Below are positions 23,478-32,628 of a DNA stretch of 64,000 nt, one piece after another. Both the position numbers and the translations under genes were made by a program. Source of the DNA: Treponema putidum (GTDB taxonomy: Bacteria > Spirochaetota > Spirochaetia > Treponematales > Treponemataceae); assembly GCF_000755145.1 (NCBI RefSeq), contig NZ_CP009228.1:2341694-2405693 (forward strand). Direction: 5' to 3'. A model generated the notes under the pieces. It had not been told where the DNA came from, did no database searches, and worked only from the letters and a program-made list of their open reading frames with translations. Position 1 is the stretch's first letter. Every line of letters begins with the position of its first letter.

Positions 23478-23831
23478 TCATTTGATCTCAGAATTACTTT
23501 CAGAAATTGAAGTCTTAGATTCTTTTTTACGTTTAAACCATGATTTTTTAGGCTTTTTTAAGTCCACAGTGTCTATTCCGACACCATCGCTTGCAGTAAA
23601 TGTTTCTTTTTTTTCGTTTACAGGCTTATTTTTTTTCTTCTTATTTCCAAAGAAAAAAGGAATGGTTAAGATAAGTCCGATTAAAAACGAAAAAATATTG
23701 CTTACATAAACAGGTACGTTTTCAAATGTATAAAAAATTAAAGAAATATCGCAAGAATTTTTCATATTAAAACCTGCAAACAAGCCTAAAAACAATACTA
23801 TCAATAAAAAATAAATCAGTTTCCAGTTCAT
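23478..23831 (-). CDS. LapA-domain (DUF1049-like) membrane protein
   Basis: A 117-residue inner-membrane protein with two helices (about 4-24 and 41-63) separated by CDISLIFYTFENVPVYVS, the pattern of LapA/DUF1049 proteins that help assemble LPS in proteobacteria. Treponemes lack ordinary LPS, so the role here is open. A basic cytoplasmic tail (KKKKNKP, KKPKKSWFKRKKE) follows. The frame is open to 23879, but ATG 23831 has AAGGAA 5 bases upstream and is preferred. Confidence 0.65.
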   Translation of the reverse strand: MNWKLIYFLLIVLFLGLFAGFNMKNSCDISLIFYTFENVPVYVSNIFSFLIGLILTIPFFFGNKKKKNKPVNEKKETFTASDGVGIDTVDLKKPKKSWFKRKKESKTSISESNSEIK

Positions 23832-23925
23832 ATAGTTCCTTTTAAGAGCATTTCCAATGCTCAAAAGAATAGTATACATAAAATGTAAAAAAGAACAACA
23901 GGGGTAATAAAATCTACTTAACCGC

Positions 23926-24894
23926 CTAATTAACCCTGTTTATTTCTTTTCCGGCTATAAAGGCTTTTACATTAGCGGCGGCTATTTTTATAAGTCTCTC
24001 TCTGGCCTCAAAGGTTTGCCACGCTATGTGGGGCGTAATAATACAGTTAGGAGCTTTAAGCAAGGGATTATCCTTAGCCGGAGGCTCTACACTGAGAACA
24101 TCGCAGGCAAGACCTGCAAGTCTTTTTTCCTTTAAAGCCTCTGCTGCATCCTTTTCGTTTATAAGAGGACCCCGTCCCGTATTGATTATAATAGAAGTTT
24201 TCTTTATTCTTTTTAAGGACTCGGCATTTATAATTTCTTTTGTTTCCGGCGTCAAAGGACAGTTTAAGCTTATTATATCGGAAGAAGAAAAAAGCTCATC
24301 TAAAGAAACTTGTTTTGCTTCTTCTAAGCCCTTAATATTTTTTTTAGAGCGGTTAAAATAGATTACCTTCATATTCATGGCAAGGGCAATTTTTGCAACG
24401 GCTTGGCCTATGCTCCCGAAGCCGACTATACCCATAGTCTTATCGGAAAGCTCCCTTATATCAAAACTGTGATAGCAAAAGTGAGGAGAAGCCGACCATT
24501 TTCCGCCCATAACCTCATCGCTATGCTCTTTTACATGCCAATAAAAATGAAAAATAAGGGCAAAAACGAGTTGAGCCACGCTGTCGGTGCTGTAAGAGGG
24601 AATATTCGTTACGCAAATATTTTTAGCTCTTGCAGCCTCAACATCGACAACATTATATCCCGTAGCTAAAACCCCTATATATTTAAGACGCGGCAAAGAA
24701 TCCATTATTTCTTTAGAAAAAACCACCTTATTGGTAAGAACGGCATCTGCCTCCTTACACCTTTCAAGAAGTTCATCTGCACTTGTTTTATCGTATATTG
24801 TAAGATTTGAAACCGATTTTAACTCATCCCAAGAAAGGTCTCCGGGATTGGAAGTAAACCCGTCAAGAATAACCAAATTTAACTTTTCACTCAT
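23926..24894 (-). CDS. D-2-hydroxyacid dehydrogenase (NAD-dependent)
   Basis: Reduces a 2-keto acid or oxidises a D-2-hydroxy acid. The 322-residue protein has the nucleotide motif GIVGFGSIGQAVAKIA (residues about 149-164) and the catalytic triad of the family: Arg in INTGRGPLINE, Glu in CDVLSVEPP, and His in CIITPHIAW. The family is close to glycerate/hydroxypyruvate reductases. No operon partner is evident; it is flanked by the LapA-like and HARE-HTH genes with gaps of about 95-105 bases. Substrate cannot be fixed from sequence. Confidence 0.9.
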   Translation of the reverse strand: MSEKLNLVILDGFTSNPGDLSWDELKSVSNLTIYDKTSADELLERCKEADAVLTNKVVFSKEIMDSLPRLKYIGVLATGYNVVDVEAARAKNICVTNIPSYSTDSVAQLVFALIFHFYWHVKEHSDEVMGGKWSASPHFCYHSFDIRELSDKTMGIVGFGSIGQAVAKIALAMNMKVIYFNRSKKNIKGLEEAKQVSLDELFSSSDIISLNCPLTPETKEIINAESLKRIKKTSIIINTGRGPLINEKDAAEALKEKRLAGLACDVLSVEPPAKDNPLLKAPNCIITPHIAWQTFEARERLIKIAAANVKAFIAGKEINRVN

Positions 24895-25000
24895 AAAAAT
24901 ACCTCTGTATGTTTATATTTATCAACATTAATCAATAAGATCAGCTTTGCTGATAATGTAATTTCTAAAAAATCAATACATTTTTAAAGATAGTTATTTA

Positions 25001-25963
25001 TCAAATAATACTCTTTTCTTTTAAATAATTTTCAAATTTATCATCTGTAATTACTTTATCATAAGTACTTTTTACTTTTCCTAAAGCAATATCTTCAGTT
25101 AAGTCTGATATAAATTTATTAAAATCAGGATTATCTTCTGAAAGTCTTTCCAAAGTATCCCAATCTATATTTTCATTATATCTAGCATTACAAATTATTT
25201 CTGACTCACTTATACTTTCCGGATTCAGCTTTATAATTCCAATTCCAAAAGCATTAGATAATCTTTGAAGCTCATTTTTAAAATTAGGGTCTTCATCGAT
25301 TTTCAAGCAAACTAAATATCCCTCATTAGCCCAGCTTGAATTTGAAACAGCCTGAAAAAAATACTGTCTTAAATTAGAATAATCTATATTCTTTTTCATT
25401 TCAAAGGAAAACAGTTTTATTGAATTGACATTCAATGAAGTTTGAAGTTTCATTGTTTCTTTTGAATAGTCTTTAAACGGAAAATATACACCTACTAAAT
25501 CAGGATGCAGCCATTCATTAGCCCCTTTTACTCTTTTTACTGAATTTTCCTGATAAATAGTTTTTGTGTAACAATTAAAATGCGGGTTTGAATAAACATA
25601 TTTTACTAAAAGCGGATGTAAATCTCTTTCATTAAAATTACTTTCATTATTTTGTTTTAATTCTGCATTTTCTTTTTTCTCGATTTCCCGTTTTATTTCA
25701 CTTCCGCTTATATTTAAACTTCTTAAAATAAATCTTGAAGGACGTTTTGAAACTTGAATAAAAGTACTTTTTTCAGCCTTTTCTTTGGCATCTACATATA
25801 ATCTTGCTCCTACTGTAGCGGCCGGAGTTTTACCTGAGCTTCCTAGTTTTTTATCAAAAGAAAACTCAACCGCTTTTTCCCAAACTTCTTCTGGAGTCAT
25901 TGGCTTTTTTACTTTTTCAAAAACTTCTATAATCAAATCAAAAAAAGTATATTGTTTCTCCAT
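25001..25963 (-). CDS. HARE-HTH protein with a possible PD-(D/E)xK nuclease domain
   Basis: Residues about 1-75 form a HARE-HTH DNA-binding domain (TFFDLIIEVFEKVKKPMTPE, EEVWEKA, KTPAATVGARLYVDAKEKAE, then SRFILR). The C-terminal domain (about 105-270) contains HPDLVGVYFPF followed by IKLFSFEMKK, the Asp and Glu-x-Lys pattern of restriction-endonuclease folds. It resembles the COG2958 group. HARE-HTH domains are known to be combined with restriction-type nucleases, so a role in recognising and cutting (possibly modified) DNA is plausible, but not proven. It has its own region, next to the terminator of the gcv operon. Confidence 0.65.
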   Translation of the reverse strand: MEKQYTFFDLIIEVFEKVKKPMTPEEVWEKAVEFSFDKKLGSSGKTPAATVGARLYVDAKEKAEKSTFIQVSKRPSRFILRSLNISGSEIKREIEKKENAELKQNNESNFNERDLHPLLVKYVYSNPHFNCYTKTIYQENSVKRVKGANEWLHPDLVGVYFPFKDYSKETMKLQTSLNVNSIKLFSFEMKKNIDYSNLRQYFFQAVSNSSWANEGYLVCLKIDEDPNFKNELQRLSNAFGIGIIKLNPESISESEIICNARYNENIDWDTLERLSEDNPDFNKFISDLTEDIALGKVKSTYDKVITDDKFENYLKEKSII

Positions 25964-25992
25964 CTTATTCCTTTTACATAACTAATAGCTTT

Positions 25993-26031
25993 CAAAAATC
26001 CCCCTCTAAAAACATCAGTCTTTAGAGGGGG
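25993..26031 (-). terminator. Intrinsic terminator of the gcv operon
   Basis: An 11-bp stem CCCCCTCTAAA/TTTAGAGGGGG (26000-26010 with 26021-26031) and 10-base loop, followed on the minus strand by ATTTTT. It lies 14 bases after the gcvPB stop. Confidence 0.85.
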
Positions 26032-26044
26032 CGTTTAAAGCTGT

Positions 26045-27493
26045 TTATTTACAGCAGCAGCAAGCCTTGTACCTTAAAACAGGTTCACGGGCAGCCTTTG
26101 TTTCGTCTACTCGTCCGATGGGGCGTGTATAGGGATAGCCGTGAAGCTTTTCGGGATTTGAATAAGCTTCTTTTTTGAGTTTGATCATAACTTCGGCAGT
26201 AAAGTCCAAGGTGGACTTGCTTTCCGTTTCCGTAGGCTCAAACATCAAGGCTTCGTGTACGATGAGCGGGAAGTACATCGTCGGCGGATGGATACCGTCA
26301 TCGATTAAGCCCTTAGCTATGTCAAGGGCGCTTACACCGGTTTCTTCCTTAATCTTTTCAAGAGTAAGAACAAATTCGTGCATACAGGTTCTGTCAAATG
26401 CAACATCGAATTCTTTTTCAAGTTTTTTCTTTAGATAGTTTGCATTTAATACGGCATAGCCTGAGCTTTCCCTTATACCCTCGCTTCCGAGTGTAAGAAT
26501 ATAGGCATAGGCACGCAAGAAGACAAGGAAGTTTCCGTAAAAGTTTCTAACCCTTCCGATTGAATCCGGGCGGTTATAATCGAGCTTATAGCTTCCGTCC
26601 GATCCTGTAACTACGGGAACAGGTAAGAATTCTTCAAGGATTTTTTTACAACCGATTGGGCCGCTTCCGGGACCTCCGCCTCCGTGAGGAGTCGAAAAGG
26701 TCTTATGCAAGTTAAGGTGAACTATATCATAGCCCATATCTCCGGGTCTGAGTCTTCCCATAATTGCATTAAGGTTAGCACCGTCATAATACAATAAGCC
26801 GCCTGCTTTGTGAACGATTTCGGCAATTTCTTTGATATGGGTTTCAAAGAGACCGAGGGTGTTCGGGTTTGTAAGCATGAGGGCAGCAGTATCGTTTCCT
26901 ACAGTCTTTTTTAATTCTTCGATATCTACGTTTCCGTCCTTATCGGAAGGAATGTTTACGATTTCGCATCCGACCATTGCGGCACTGGCAGGGTTTGTAC
27001 CGTGTGCCGAATCGGGAACCAAAATCTTGTTTCGGGCATGGTCGCCGCGTTTTTCGTGATAGGCTCTGATTACCAAAAGGGCTGTGAACTCTCCGTGAGC
27101 ACCTGCTGATGGCTGGAGGGAGAAAGCATCCATTCCGGTAATTTCACCGAGTTTTTTACCTAAATCGCCCATAGCCTCGATACAACCTTTCATTGTATGT
27201 TCAGGCTGCAATGGGTGAATATTGGTAAAGTTCGGAAGAGCCGCAACTTCTTCGTTGAGTTTGGGATTGTACTTCATCGTACAAGAACCTAAGGGATAGA
27301 AACCGTTATCTACACCGTGAGTACGCTTGCTCAATTCCATATAGTGGCGTACAAATTCAAGTTCCGAAACTTCAGGAAGTTTTGCATCGCTTGCTCTTAA
27401 ATATTTTGAATCAAGCTTATATTCGGGTACTGTCAATTTTGCTTCGGCAAATTTATGACCCTTTACGGATTTTTCAAAAATCAATTCGCTCAT
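26045..27493 (-). CDS. gcvPB: Glycine dehydrogenase (decarboxylating) subunit 2
   Basis: Half of the split P-protein that decarboxylates glycine and passes the aminomethyl group to GcvH. The PLP lysine lies in [20 protein letters not shown] (residues about 266-285). Other family segments include [12 protein letters not shown] near residue 68 and [12 protein letters not shown] near 163. Length 482 fits the split form. Its ATG overlaps the gcvPA stop by one base (TAATG), so the subunits are translationally coupled. The C-terminus ends RYKACCCCK, four consecutive cysteines not required by the family; it might bind a metal or be modified. Confidence 0.96.
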   Translation of the reverse strand: MSELIFEKSVKGHKFAEAKLTVPEYKLDSKYLRASDAKLPEVSELEFVRHYMELSKRTHGVDNGFYPLGSCTMKYNPKLNEEVAALPNFTNIHPLQPEHTMKGCIEAMGDLGKKLGEITGMDAFSLQPSAGAHGEFTALLVIRAYHEKRGDHARNKILVPDSAHGTNPASAAMVGCEIVNIPSDKDGNVDIEELKKTVGNDTAALMLTNPNTLGLFETHIKEIAEIVHKAGGLLYYDGANLNAIMGRLRPGDMGYDIVHLNLHKTFSTPHGGGGPGSGPIGCKKILEEFLPVPVVTGSDGSYKLDYNRPDSIGRVRNFYGNFLVFLRAYAYILTLGSEGIRESSGYAVLNANYLKKKLEKEFDVAFDRTCMHEFVLTLEKIKEETGVSALDIAKGLIDDGIHPPTMYFPLIVHEALMFEPTETESKSTLDFTAEVMIKLKKEAYSNPEKLHGYPYTRPIGRVDETKAAREPVLRYKACCCCK

Positions 27494-28797
27494 TACAATA
27501 CCTCCTTAATGATTTTTACGGCCTTATCAAGGTCGCATTTGCAAAGAACATCGGTTGCACACCAAAGAATGGCATCATCACAAATCTTTAAACCGCCTAA
27601 AATGCCGTTTTTTTCAAGATTTGAAAGAATTGCATCGGCCTTTCCTTTTCCGTCAGTTACGAATTCATGAAAGAATTCTCCGTTATTTTTTACGGTTAAG
27701 CCGATCTTTTTAAGCTCATCTGCAAGATAATGTGCATTGCTTACGGAAACATTTGCAACGGTTTTTAAACCTTCCTTTCCGTAGGCTGTCATAAACATAG
27801 AAGCTCTTAATGCACAAAGAGCCTGGTTAGAACAGATACTGGAGCTGGCTTTTTCGCGCCTGATATGCTGTTCACGGGCTTGAAGAGTTAGAACAAAGGC
27901 TCTTCTGCCGTCATGGTCTGTTGATTGACCGATGATTCTTCCCGGGATTTTTCGCATATTGGCTTCGATTGTAGAAAGGAAGCCGAGATAGGGGCCGCCT
28001 GCACCTAAAGGAAGTCCTAAAGCCTGACCTTCGCCTAAGGCTATCGAAGCACCGCATTCTTTCGGTGTTTTTAAGATTGCCAAAGAAATAGGATTGCAGC
28101 TCATTACAAACTGAGTTTTAGTGCCTTCTACAAGTTTACCGACAGCTTCGCAGTCTTCGATTGTACCGAAACGGTTCGGTTGCTGCATAACTACTGCTCC
28201 GACACTTTCATCCAAAAGGCCCTTAATCTTTGAAATATCGGTTTTATAGCCGTCTTTTGGAATCATTACGAATTCTACACCGCTGTGCTTTAGATAGGTT
28301 TTAGCAATTTGAATTGAACTTGGCTCAACACATTCCGAAATCAAAACCTTGTTTTGTTTTCGTCCTAAGGACATAACTATAGCATCTGCTACTGCCGTGC
28401 CTCCGTCATAAACGCTGGCATTGGAAACATCCATTCCGGTAAGCTCACAAATCATTGACTGATATTCAAAACCTGCCTGAAGTTCGCCCTGATTCATTTC
28501 GGGCTGATAAGGTGTATAGGCAGTCAAAAACTCTTCTCTGGAAGCCATGTGCCTTACAGCTGCAGGAGCATAGTGGTTATAAGCACCTGCACCTCGTAAT
28601 ATCGATTTAAAAACAGTGTTTTCACTGCTTAAATTTTGAAAAAACTTTTCAACTTCTGCTTGAGTTTTCCCCTCGCCTACATCGACTGTTTTACAGTCCT
28701 TGCTGTCAAAACCGTATAAATCATCAATCGATTTTACGCCGATGAGATCAAGCATCTCTTTTGTTTCCTCAGCGGAGTGAGGAATATAATTTGACAT
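27493..28797 (-). CDS. gcvPA: Glycine dehydrogenase (decarboxylating) subunit 1
   Basis: Other half of the split P-protein. The family opening [18 protein letters not shown] is at residues 3-20, and further typical blocks are [19 protein letters not shown] and [18 protein letters not shown]. The frame is open to 28809, but the first ATG lies at the end of the upstream repeat; ATG 28797 has GGGAG 5 bases upstream and fits known N-termini, giving 434 residues. It is separated from gcvH by 251 bases that hold repeat copy B, unlike the tight spacing elsewhere in the operon. Confidence 0.95.
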   Translation of the reverse strand: MSNYIPHSAEETKEMLDLIGVKSIDDLYGFDSKDCKTVDVGEGKTQAEVEKFFQNLSSENTVFKSILRGAGAYNHYAPAAVRHMASREEFLTAYTPYQPEMNQGELQAGFEYQSMICELTGMDVSNASVYDGGTAVADAIVMSLGRKQNKVLISECVEPSSIQIAKTYLKHSGVEFVMIPKDGYKTDISKIKGLLDESVGAVVMQQPNRFGTIEDCEAVGKLVEGTKTQFVMSCNPISLAILKTPKECGASIALGEGQALGLPLGAGGPYLGFLSTIEANMRKIPGRIIGQSTDHDGRRAFVLTLQAREQHIRREKASSSICSNQALCALRASMFMTAYGKEGLKTVANVSVSNAHYLADELKKIGLTVKNNGEFFHEFVTDGKGKADAILSNLEKNGILGGLKICDDAILWCATDVLCKCDLDKAVKIIKEVL

Positions 28798-28809
28798 AAA
28801 TTCTCCCAT

Positions 28810-28957
28810 AAAAACTTTTTGCAGGAAACATCAGTTTCCGAAAAAAGTTTTTTCATGCAGTTTTGCTTGCAAAACTGCATATAATAATGCGATGTTTGCC
28901 TAAAAGGCAAACTCGGCAGATAAACGGTGAGGCTGAATTTCTGCCGAGCCGTTTATC
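28810..28957 (-). repeat. Four-hairpin element, copy B (between gcvH and gcvPA)
   Basis: On the minus strand: hairpin 1 GATAAACGG/CCGTTTATC at 28919-28957 (39 bases), hairpin 2 GTTTGCCT/AGGCAAAC near 28892-28913, hairpin 3 GCAGTTTTGC/GCAAAACTGC at 28857-28878, and hairpin 4 AAAAACTTTTT/AAAAAGTTTTT-type ends at 28810-28854. Its end abuts the GGGAG ribosome site of gcvPA, and a GGAGG precedes it (28961-28965). It will be transcribed as part of the gcv mRNA. Confidence 0.8.
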
Positions 28958-29048
28958 GACCCTCCTAATTTAATTTTAACATCTGAAAGGCGGCAAATTA
29001 AATCGGTTCAACAATTTTTTTGCCGCTTTTACAAAGAAGAAAAATTAC

Positions 29049-29417
29049 TTACTTGCAGAGGCCCTTGTATGCACCTGCATCCATTAATTTTGAAGATTCC
29101 CCTTTAAGTTCTACCTTAAAGAACCATGAACCGAAAGCGTCCTCATTGATTTTTTCGGGAGCATCCAAGAGCTCTTCGTTTATTTCAACGACTTTTCCTG
29201 TCATGGGGCTGATGATTTCAAAAACGGCTTTTACCGATTCTACTGTAGCACAGGCTTTATCGGCTGTAACTTCATCGCCTACTTCAGGAAGCTCAACGAA
29301 TACGACATCTCCCATTTCACCTTGAGCATAATCGCTGATTCCGACAATACCGATGTTTCCTTCTTTCTTGAACCATTCGTGTGATTCCAAGTATTTTACA
29401 TCTTCTTTAATTTCCAT
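29049..29417 (-). CDS. gcvH: Glycine cleavage system H protein
   Basis: Lipoyl carrier that shuttles the aminomethyl group between P, T and L proteins. The lipoyl lysine is in TVESVKAVFEIISP (near residue 58). Length (122) is typical. ATG 29417 has AGGAGTT upstream. It follows gcvT by 52 bases and precedes the repeat and gcvPA. Confidence 0.97.
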   Translation of the reverse strand: MEIKEDVKYLESHEWFKKEGNIGIVGISDYAQGEMGDVVFVELPEVGDEVTADKACATVESVKAVFEIISPMTGKVVEINEELLDAPEKINEDAFGSWFFKVELKGESSKLMDAGAYKGLCK

Positions 29418-29469
29418 ATCTAACTCCTATATTTTATTTTTAAGTTTTTTAAAAAACTTACAAAACTTT

Positions 29470-30546
29470 TTAATTGCCCTTAATTTCCTTTAAAAAGCTT
29501 GTGGGTACGACTTTAGCCTTGAGTTTTTTACCGCGTACTTCAATAAAGACTTCTTCGTCTTTAATGCCTCGGTCAATTCTCATGTGTCCGATACCGACCT
29601 TTAGTGAAGGAGATGAAGTTCCAGTTGTAACATAACCGATTTCCTTATCGCCCAAGAAAACCTTGTCATGATCTCGGGCAATACCCCTGTCAATCATCTT
29701 AAAGCCTTTTCTGATTTTTTTGGCTTCATTGGTTTCAAGAGCTTTTTTACCGATAAAGTCTTCTTTTTCGAGCTTGATAAAGGGTTTTAAGGTTACTTCG
29801 GTTGCCAAGGTGTCTTCGGTCATTTCATGGCCGTACAAGGGCATTCCGGCTTCAAGACGCAATGTATCCCGGCAGCCTAAACCGCAAAGCTCTATTCCGA
29901 ATTCTTCTCCGGCTTTCATAACTTGATTGAAAAGCTCGAGAGCCCATTCTTTGGGACAGTAGATTTCGTATCCGTCTTCTCCTGTATAACCTGTCTGAGA
30001 AACTATTACCTCTCCCTTGGGGCACTGGAATGTCTTAAATGTGTAGTAAGCCGGAGGTATTGCTGAAGGATCAATAAACTTTTTTACCACAGCAGGAGCA
30101 TTAGGCCCTTGAATTGCAAGCTGGGCAATTTCAGAAGAGCGGTCAGTAAAGGTAACACTCTTATCCAAGTGTTTTTTTACCCAGTCATAGTCCTTGTCGT
30201 GGTTTCCGGCATTTACAACCAAAAGGAATTTCTTTTGATTATAACGGTAAACAAGGAAGTCATCTACAATTCCGCCCTTTTCGTTACACATAAGGGTGTA
30301 GCGTACATCTCCGTCAGCCATTCCGCGAATGTCGTTTGTAATAAGGGCATTTACGGCAGCTTCGGCATTGTCGCCTTCAATATAAAACTCTCCCATGTGC
30401 GAAACATCGAAAAGTCCTACATTATTGCGAACTGCAAGATGCTCTTTTAAGATACCGGCAAACTGAATGGGCATTTCATATCCGCCGAACTCAACAAACT
30501 TGCCGCCCTTGGCGAGCAAAGTTTCATAATAGGGTGTTCTTTTCAT
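29470..30546 (-). CDS. gcvT: Glycine cleavage system T protein (aminomethyltransferase)
   Basis: Releases ammonia from the aminomethyl-lipoyl group and forms 5,10-methylene-tetrahydrofolate. Family blocks include GGYEMPIQFAGILKEHLAVR near residue 21, LFDVSHMGEF near 45, and QTGYTGEDGYEIYCPKEWAL near 190. The 358-residue length is normal. The ATG has AGGAGG 4 bases upstream. It opens the gcvT-gcvH-gcvPA-gcvPB run; the preceding 67 bases hold an AT-rich 10-bp inverted repeat (30569-30578 with 30599-30608) but no recognisable glycine riboswitch. Confidence 0.96.
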   Translation of the reverse strand: MKRTPYYETLLAKGGKFVEFGGYEMPIQFAGILKEHLAVRNNVGLFDVSHMGEFYIEGDNAEAAVNALITNDIRGMADGDVRYTLMCNEKGGIVDDFLVYRYNQKKFLLVVNAGNHDKDYDWVKKHLDKSVTFTDRSSEIAQLAIQGPNAPAVVKKFIDPSAIPPAYYTFKTFQCPKGEVIVSQTGYTGEDGYEIYCPKEWALELFNQVMKAGEEFGIELCGLGCRDTLRLEAGMPLYGHEMTEDTLATEVTLKPFIKLEKEDFIGKKALETNEAKKIRKGFKMIDRGIARDHDKVFLGDKEIGYVTTGTSSPSLKVGIGHMRIDRGIKDEEVFIEVRGKKLKAKVVPTSFLKEIKGN

Positions 30547-30613
30547 CTCATCCTCCTAAATTTATTTTAATTTGTAATGGATAATGTGTAATTTTTTGAT
30601 TACAAATTATTAA

Positions 30614-31018
30614 TTATAAATTATCTTGCAGCTTATTATAAAGCTCTTCATTTTTTTCCTTGCCTAAGCCTATAAGAATTTTTTGTTCATCGGTTATAAC
30701 CAATATATAGGGAGCTTCGTTTTTTAGTATACATAATTTTACAGGACCTAATTCCTTATATCTAAAATAGCCTATCTTAATCGGCCCCAGACCTATGCCG
30801 TTTACCCGACTTACTCCTAAAGAAGGCAGAGTTTCAAGTTTTTTGACCTCTCTGATTTCGGAAATCGGTATGCTGACACCATAAATTCCTTGAACTTTTA
30901 ATAATCCTCTTTCTACAGATGCACCTGCAGTTTTTATAACAACAAATGCTGCTATAAAAATTAAGAGCAGCAATCCTATTGTAAAAAACATTTTAAAACT
31001 GCTTTTTTGTTCTTTCAA
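30614..31018 (-). CDS. Membrane-anchored PH-like domain protein
   Basis: About 134 residues. One or two N-terminal membrane helices (MFFTIGLLLLIFIAAFVVI) are followed by a small beta domain of bacterial PH type (LKVQGIYGVSIPISEIREV, then VTDEQKILIGLGKEKNEEL). Such domains are common in small membrane proteins of unknown function. The frame runs to 31075, but TTG 31018 has GGGAGG 6 bases upstream and is preferred. It lies between lpdA and gcvT on the same strand, perhaps co-transcribed by position only. Compare the protein at 243-737. Confidence 0.6.
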   Translation of the reverse strand: MKEQKSSFKMFFTIGLLLLIFIAAFVVIKTAGASVERGLLKVQGIYGVSIPISEIREVKKLETLPSLGVSRVNGIGLGPIKIGYFRYKELGPVKLCILKNEAPYILVITDEQKILIGLGKEKNEELYNKLQDNL

Positions 31019-31166
31019 AACATGCCTCCCAATTAACCATATTGTACACCAGATGTAAAAGAAAAGCAATAGCAAATAGATAAAAAAATATTGCTTTAAT
31101 TACAAAATCAAAGCTGTCATGGAAAGCCTTTACAAAACTGAAGTTTTGAAAGGCTCTCTCTTATAA

Positions 31167-32528
31167 TTATTTTTTATAGATCATGTGGGTAGCCGATTTT
31201 TCGACGTCTTCTACAGCTTCATAAAAGGCTTCTACTACCGTGGGATGAGGATACATGGATTTTAAGATATTTTCCCTTTTAGCCTTGTTTGTTACAAGAG
31301 TTCCGATAGCTCCTATCATATCCGTAGCCGAATCGCACATCATCTGACAGCCTACAATCCTGTCTTCTTCATTAAATAGAACCTTAATAAAGCCTACATC
31401 CAAGCCTGAAAGCACCGACTTTCCGTTTGAGCCCATAGGAACTTTTCCGATTTTTACGGTAATTCCCTTGGCTTCAGCCTCTTTTTCCGAAAGGCCGACT
31501 CCTGCAATCTCAGGTGTGGAATATACACAGGAAGGAATAACATCTTGTTTTTCATGTTTTGTGTTATTTACAAGATTTTCTACAACCAGATGACCTTGAT
31601 TTTCGGCATTGTGGGCGAGCATTACGTTTCCTTTTACTGCATCCCCTATAGCATAAATACCTTCAACATTTGTCTTCATACAGGCATCGGTAATTATACC
31701 CCGTTTATCGTATTCGATTCCGGCGGAATCAAGGCCGATATCCTTTATTTCGGCAATTCGGCCGATACAGACGATTACGGCATCGGCTGTAATGTGTTCT
31801 TCTTTTTCTTTAAGGGTAAAGGTACAGCCGGTTTTTTCTATTTTAGTTACCATGGCTCCGTTTATTATCTTTACTCCCCTCTTTTTTAGAACAAGGGCCT
31901 GCTGCATTGCAATATCCCTGTCAAAGGGAGGGAGGATTGTTTTTTCGAGTTCGACGATGGTTACTTCCTTACCTAAATTTGCATAGACTGTGGCAAACTC
32001 AATGCCTATAACGCCGCCGCCTATGATGATAACGCTCTTAAAATCGACAGGCTCTTTTCCTAAAATATCGTCAGAGGTCATAGCAGTTTCGATTCCGGCT
32101 ATCGGAGGAGCAAAAACCGAAGAACCCGTTGCGATGATGAGGTTTTTAAATTCAAGCTCTTTTCCATTTACACTTACGGAAGATTTTGAAGTGATTTTGC
32201 CTTCCCCATTATAAAAATCAACTCCGGCGTTTTCAATGAGTTTTTCGATACCGCCTACAAGTTTATCCACAACAGCATTTTTTTTCTCGTAGATGGCCTT
32301 AATATCGTATTTTAAGTTTTCACCTGAAAGACCGAGATCGTTTTCGGCAAAGCTTCCGAAAACCTCGGCTGTGTGAAGAAGGTATTTTGTCGGAATACAG
32401 CCCTTGTTCAAACAAGTTCCTCCAAGCCTGTTTTTTTCGATAAGAGCGGTTTTTAGCCCTGCCCTTCCAGCTTTTATGGCAGCAACATAGCCGCCCGGGC
32501 CTCCGCCCAAAACGATTAAATCATACAT
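31167..32528 (-). CDS. lpdA: Dihydrolipoyl dehydrogenase
   Basis: L-protein that reoxidises the lipoyl group of GcvH with NAD+. FAD motif LIVLGGGPGGYVAAIKAG is at residues 4-21, the redox disulfide is in GGTCLNKGCIPTK, the NAD motif is IIGGGVIGIEFATVYANLGK, and the active-site His-Glu is in MYPHPTVVEAFYEA. The frame extends to 32675, but ATG 32528 with GGGAG 6 bases upstream gives a standard N-terminus and 453 residues. No pyruvate dehydrogenase is near; it is the enzyme of the adjacent glycine cleavage operon. Confidence 0.96.
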   Translation of the reverse strand: MYDLIVLGGGPGGYVAAIKAGRAGLKTALIEKNRLGGTCLNKGCIPTKYLLHTAEVFGSFAENDLGLSGENLKYDIKAIYEKKNAVVDKLVGGIEKLIENAGVDFYNGEGKITSKSSVSVNGKELEFKNLIIATGSSVFAPPIAGIETAMTSDDILGKEPVDFKSVIIIGGGVIGIEFATVYANLGKEVTIVELEKTILPPFDRDIAMQQALVLKKRGVKIINGAMVTKIEKTGCTFTLKEKEEHITADAVIVCIGRIAEIKDIGLDSAGIEYDKRGIITDACMKTNVEGIYAIGDAVKGNVMLAHNAENQGHLVVENLVNNTKHEKQDVIPSCVYSTPEIAGVGLSEKEAEAKGITVKIGKVPMGSNGKSVLSGLDVGFIKVLFNEEDRIVGCQMMCDSATDMIGAIGTLVTNKAKRENILKSMYPHPTVVEAFYEAVEDVEKSATHMIYKK

Positions 32529-32546
32529 ACTAATCTCCCTAAAACA

Positions 32547-32569
32547 GCTTAAAATTTTAAGCATTATAA
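32547..32569 (-). promoter_or_regulatory. lpdA -10 box with a perfect palindrome at the start site
   Basis: Minus-strand TATAAT (32569-32564) is followed at once by a perfect 16-base palindrome, GCTTAAAATTTTAAGC (32547-32562), covering the expected transcription start and lying just before the ribosome site. No good -35 box is visible. An operator is plausible. Confidence 0.4.
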
Positions 32570-32628
32570 TGTTTGTTTTCCAAAGTATACACGATGATCT
32601 TAATAAAAGCAAGGGGAGAATGATTGTA

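Noticed and set aside
30547-30613. Glycine riboswitch before gcvT
   Set aside because: The leader is only 67 bases, AT-rich, and lacks the tandem glycine-binding core; only a simple 10-bp inverted repeat is present.
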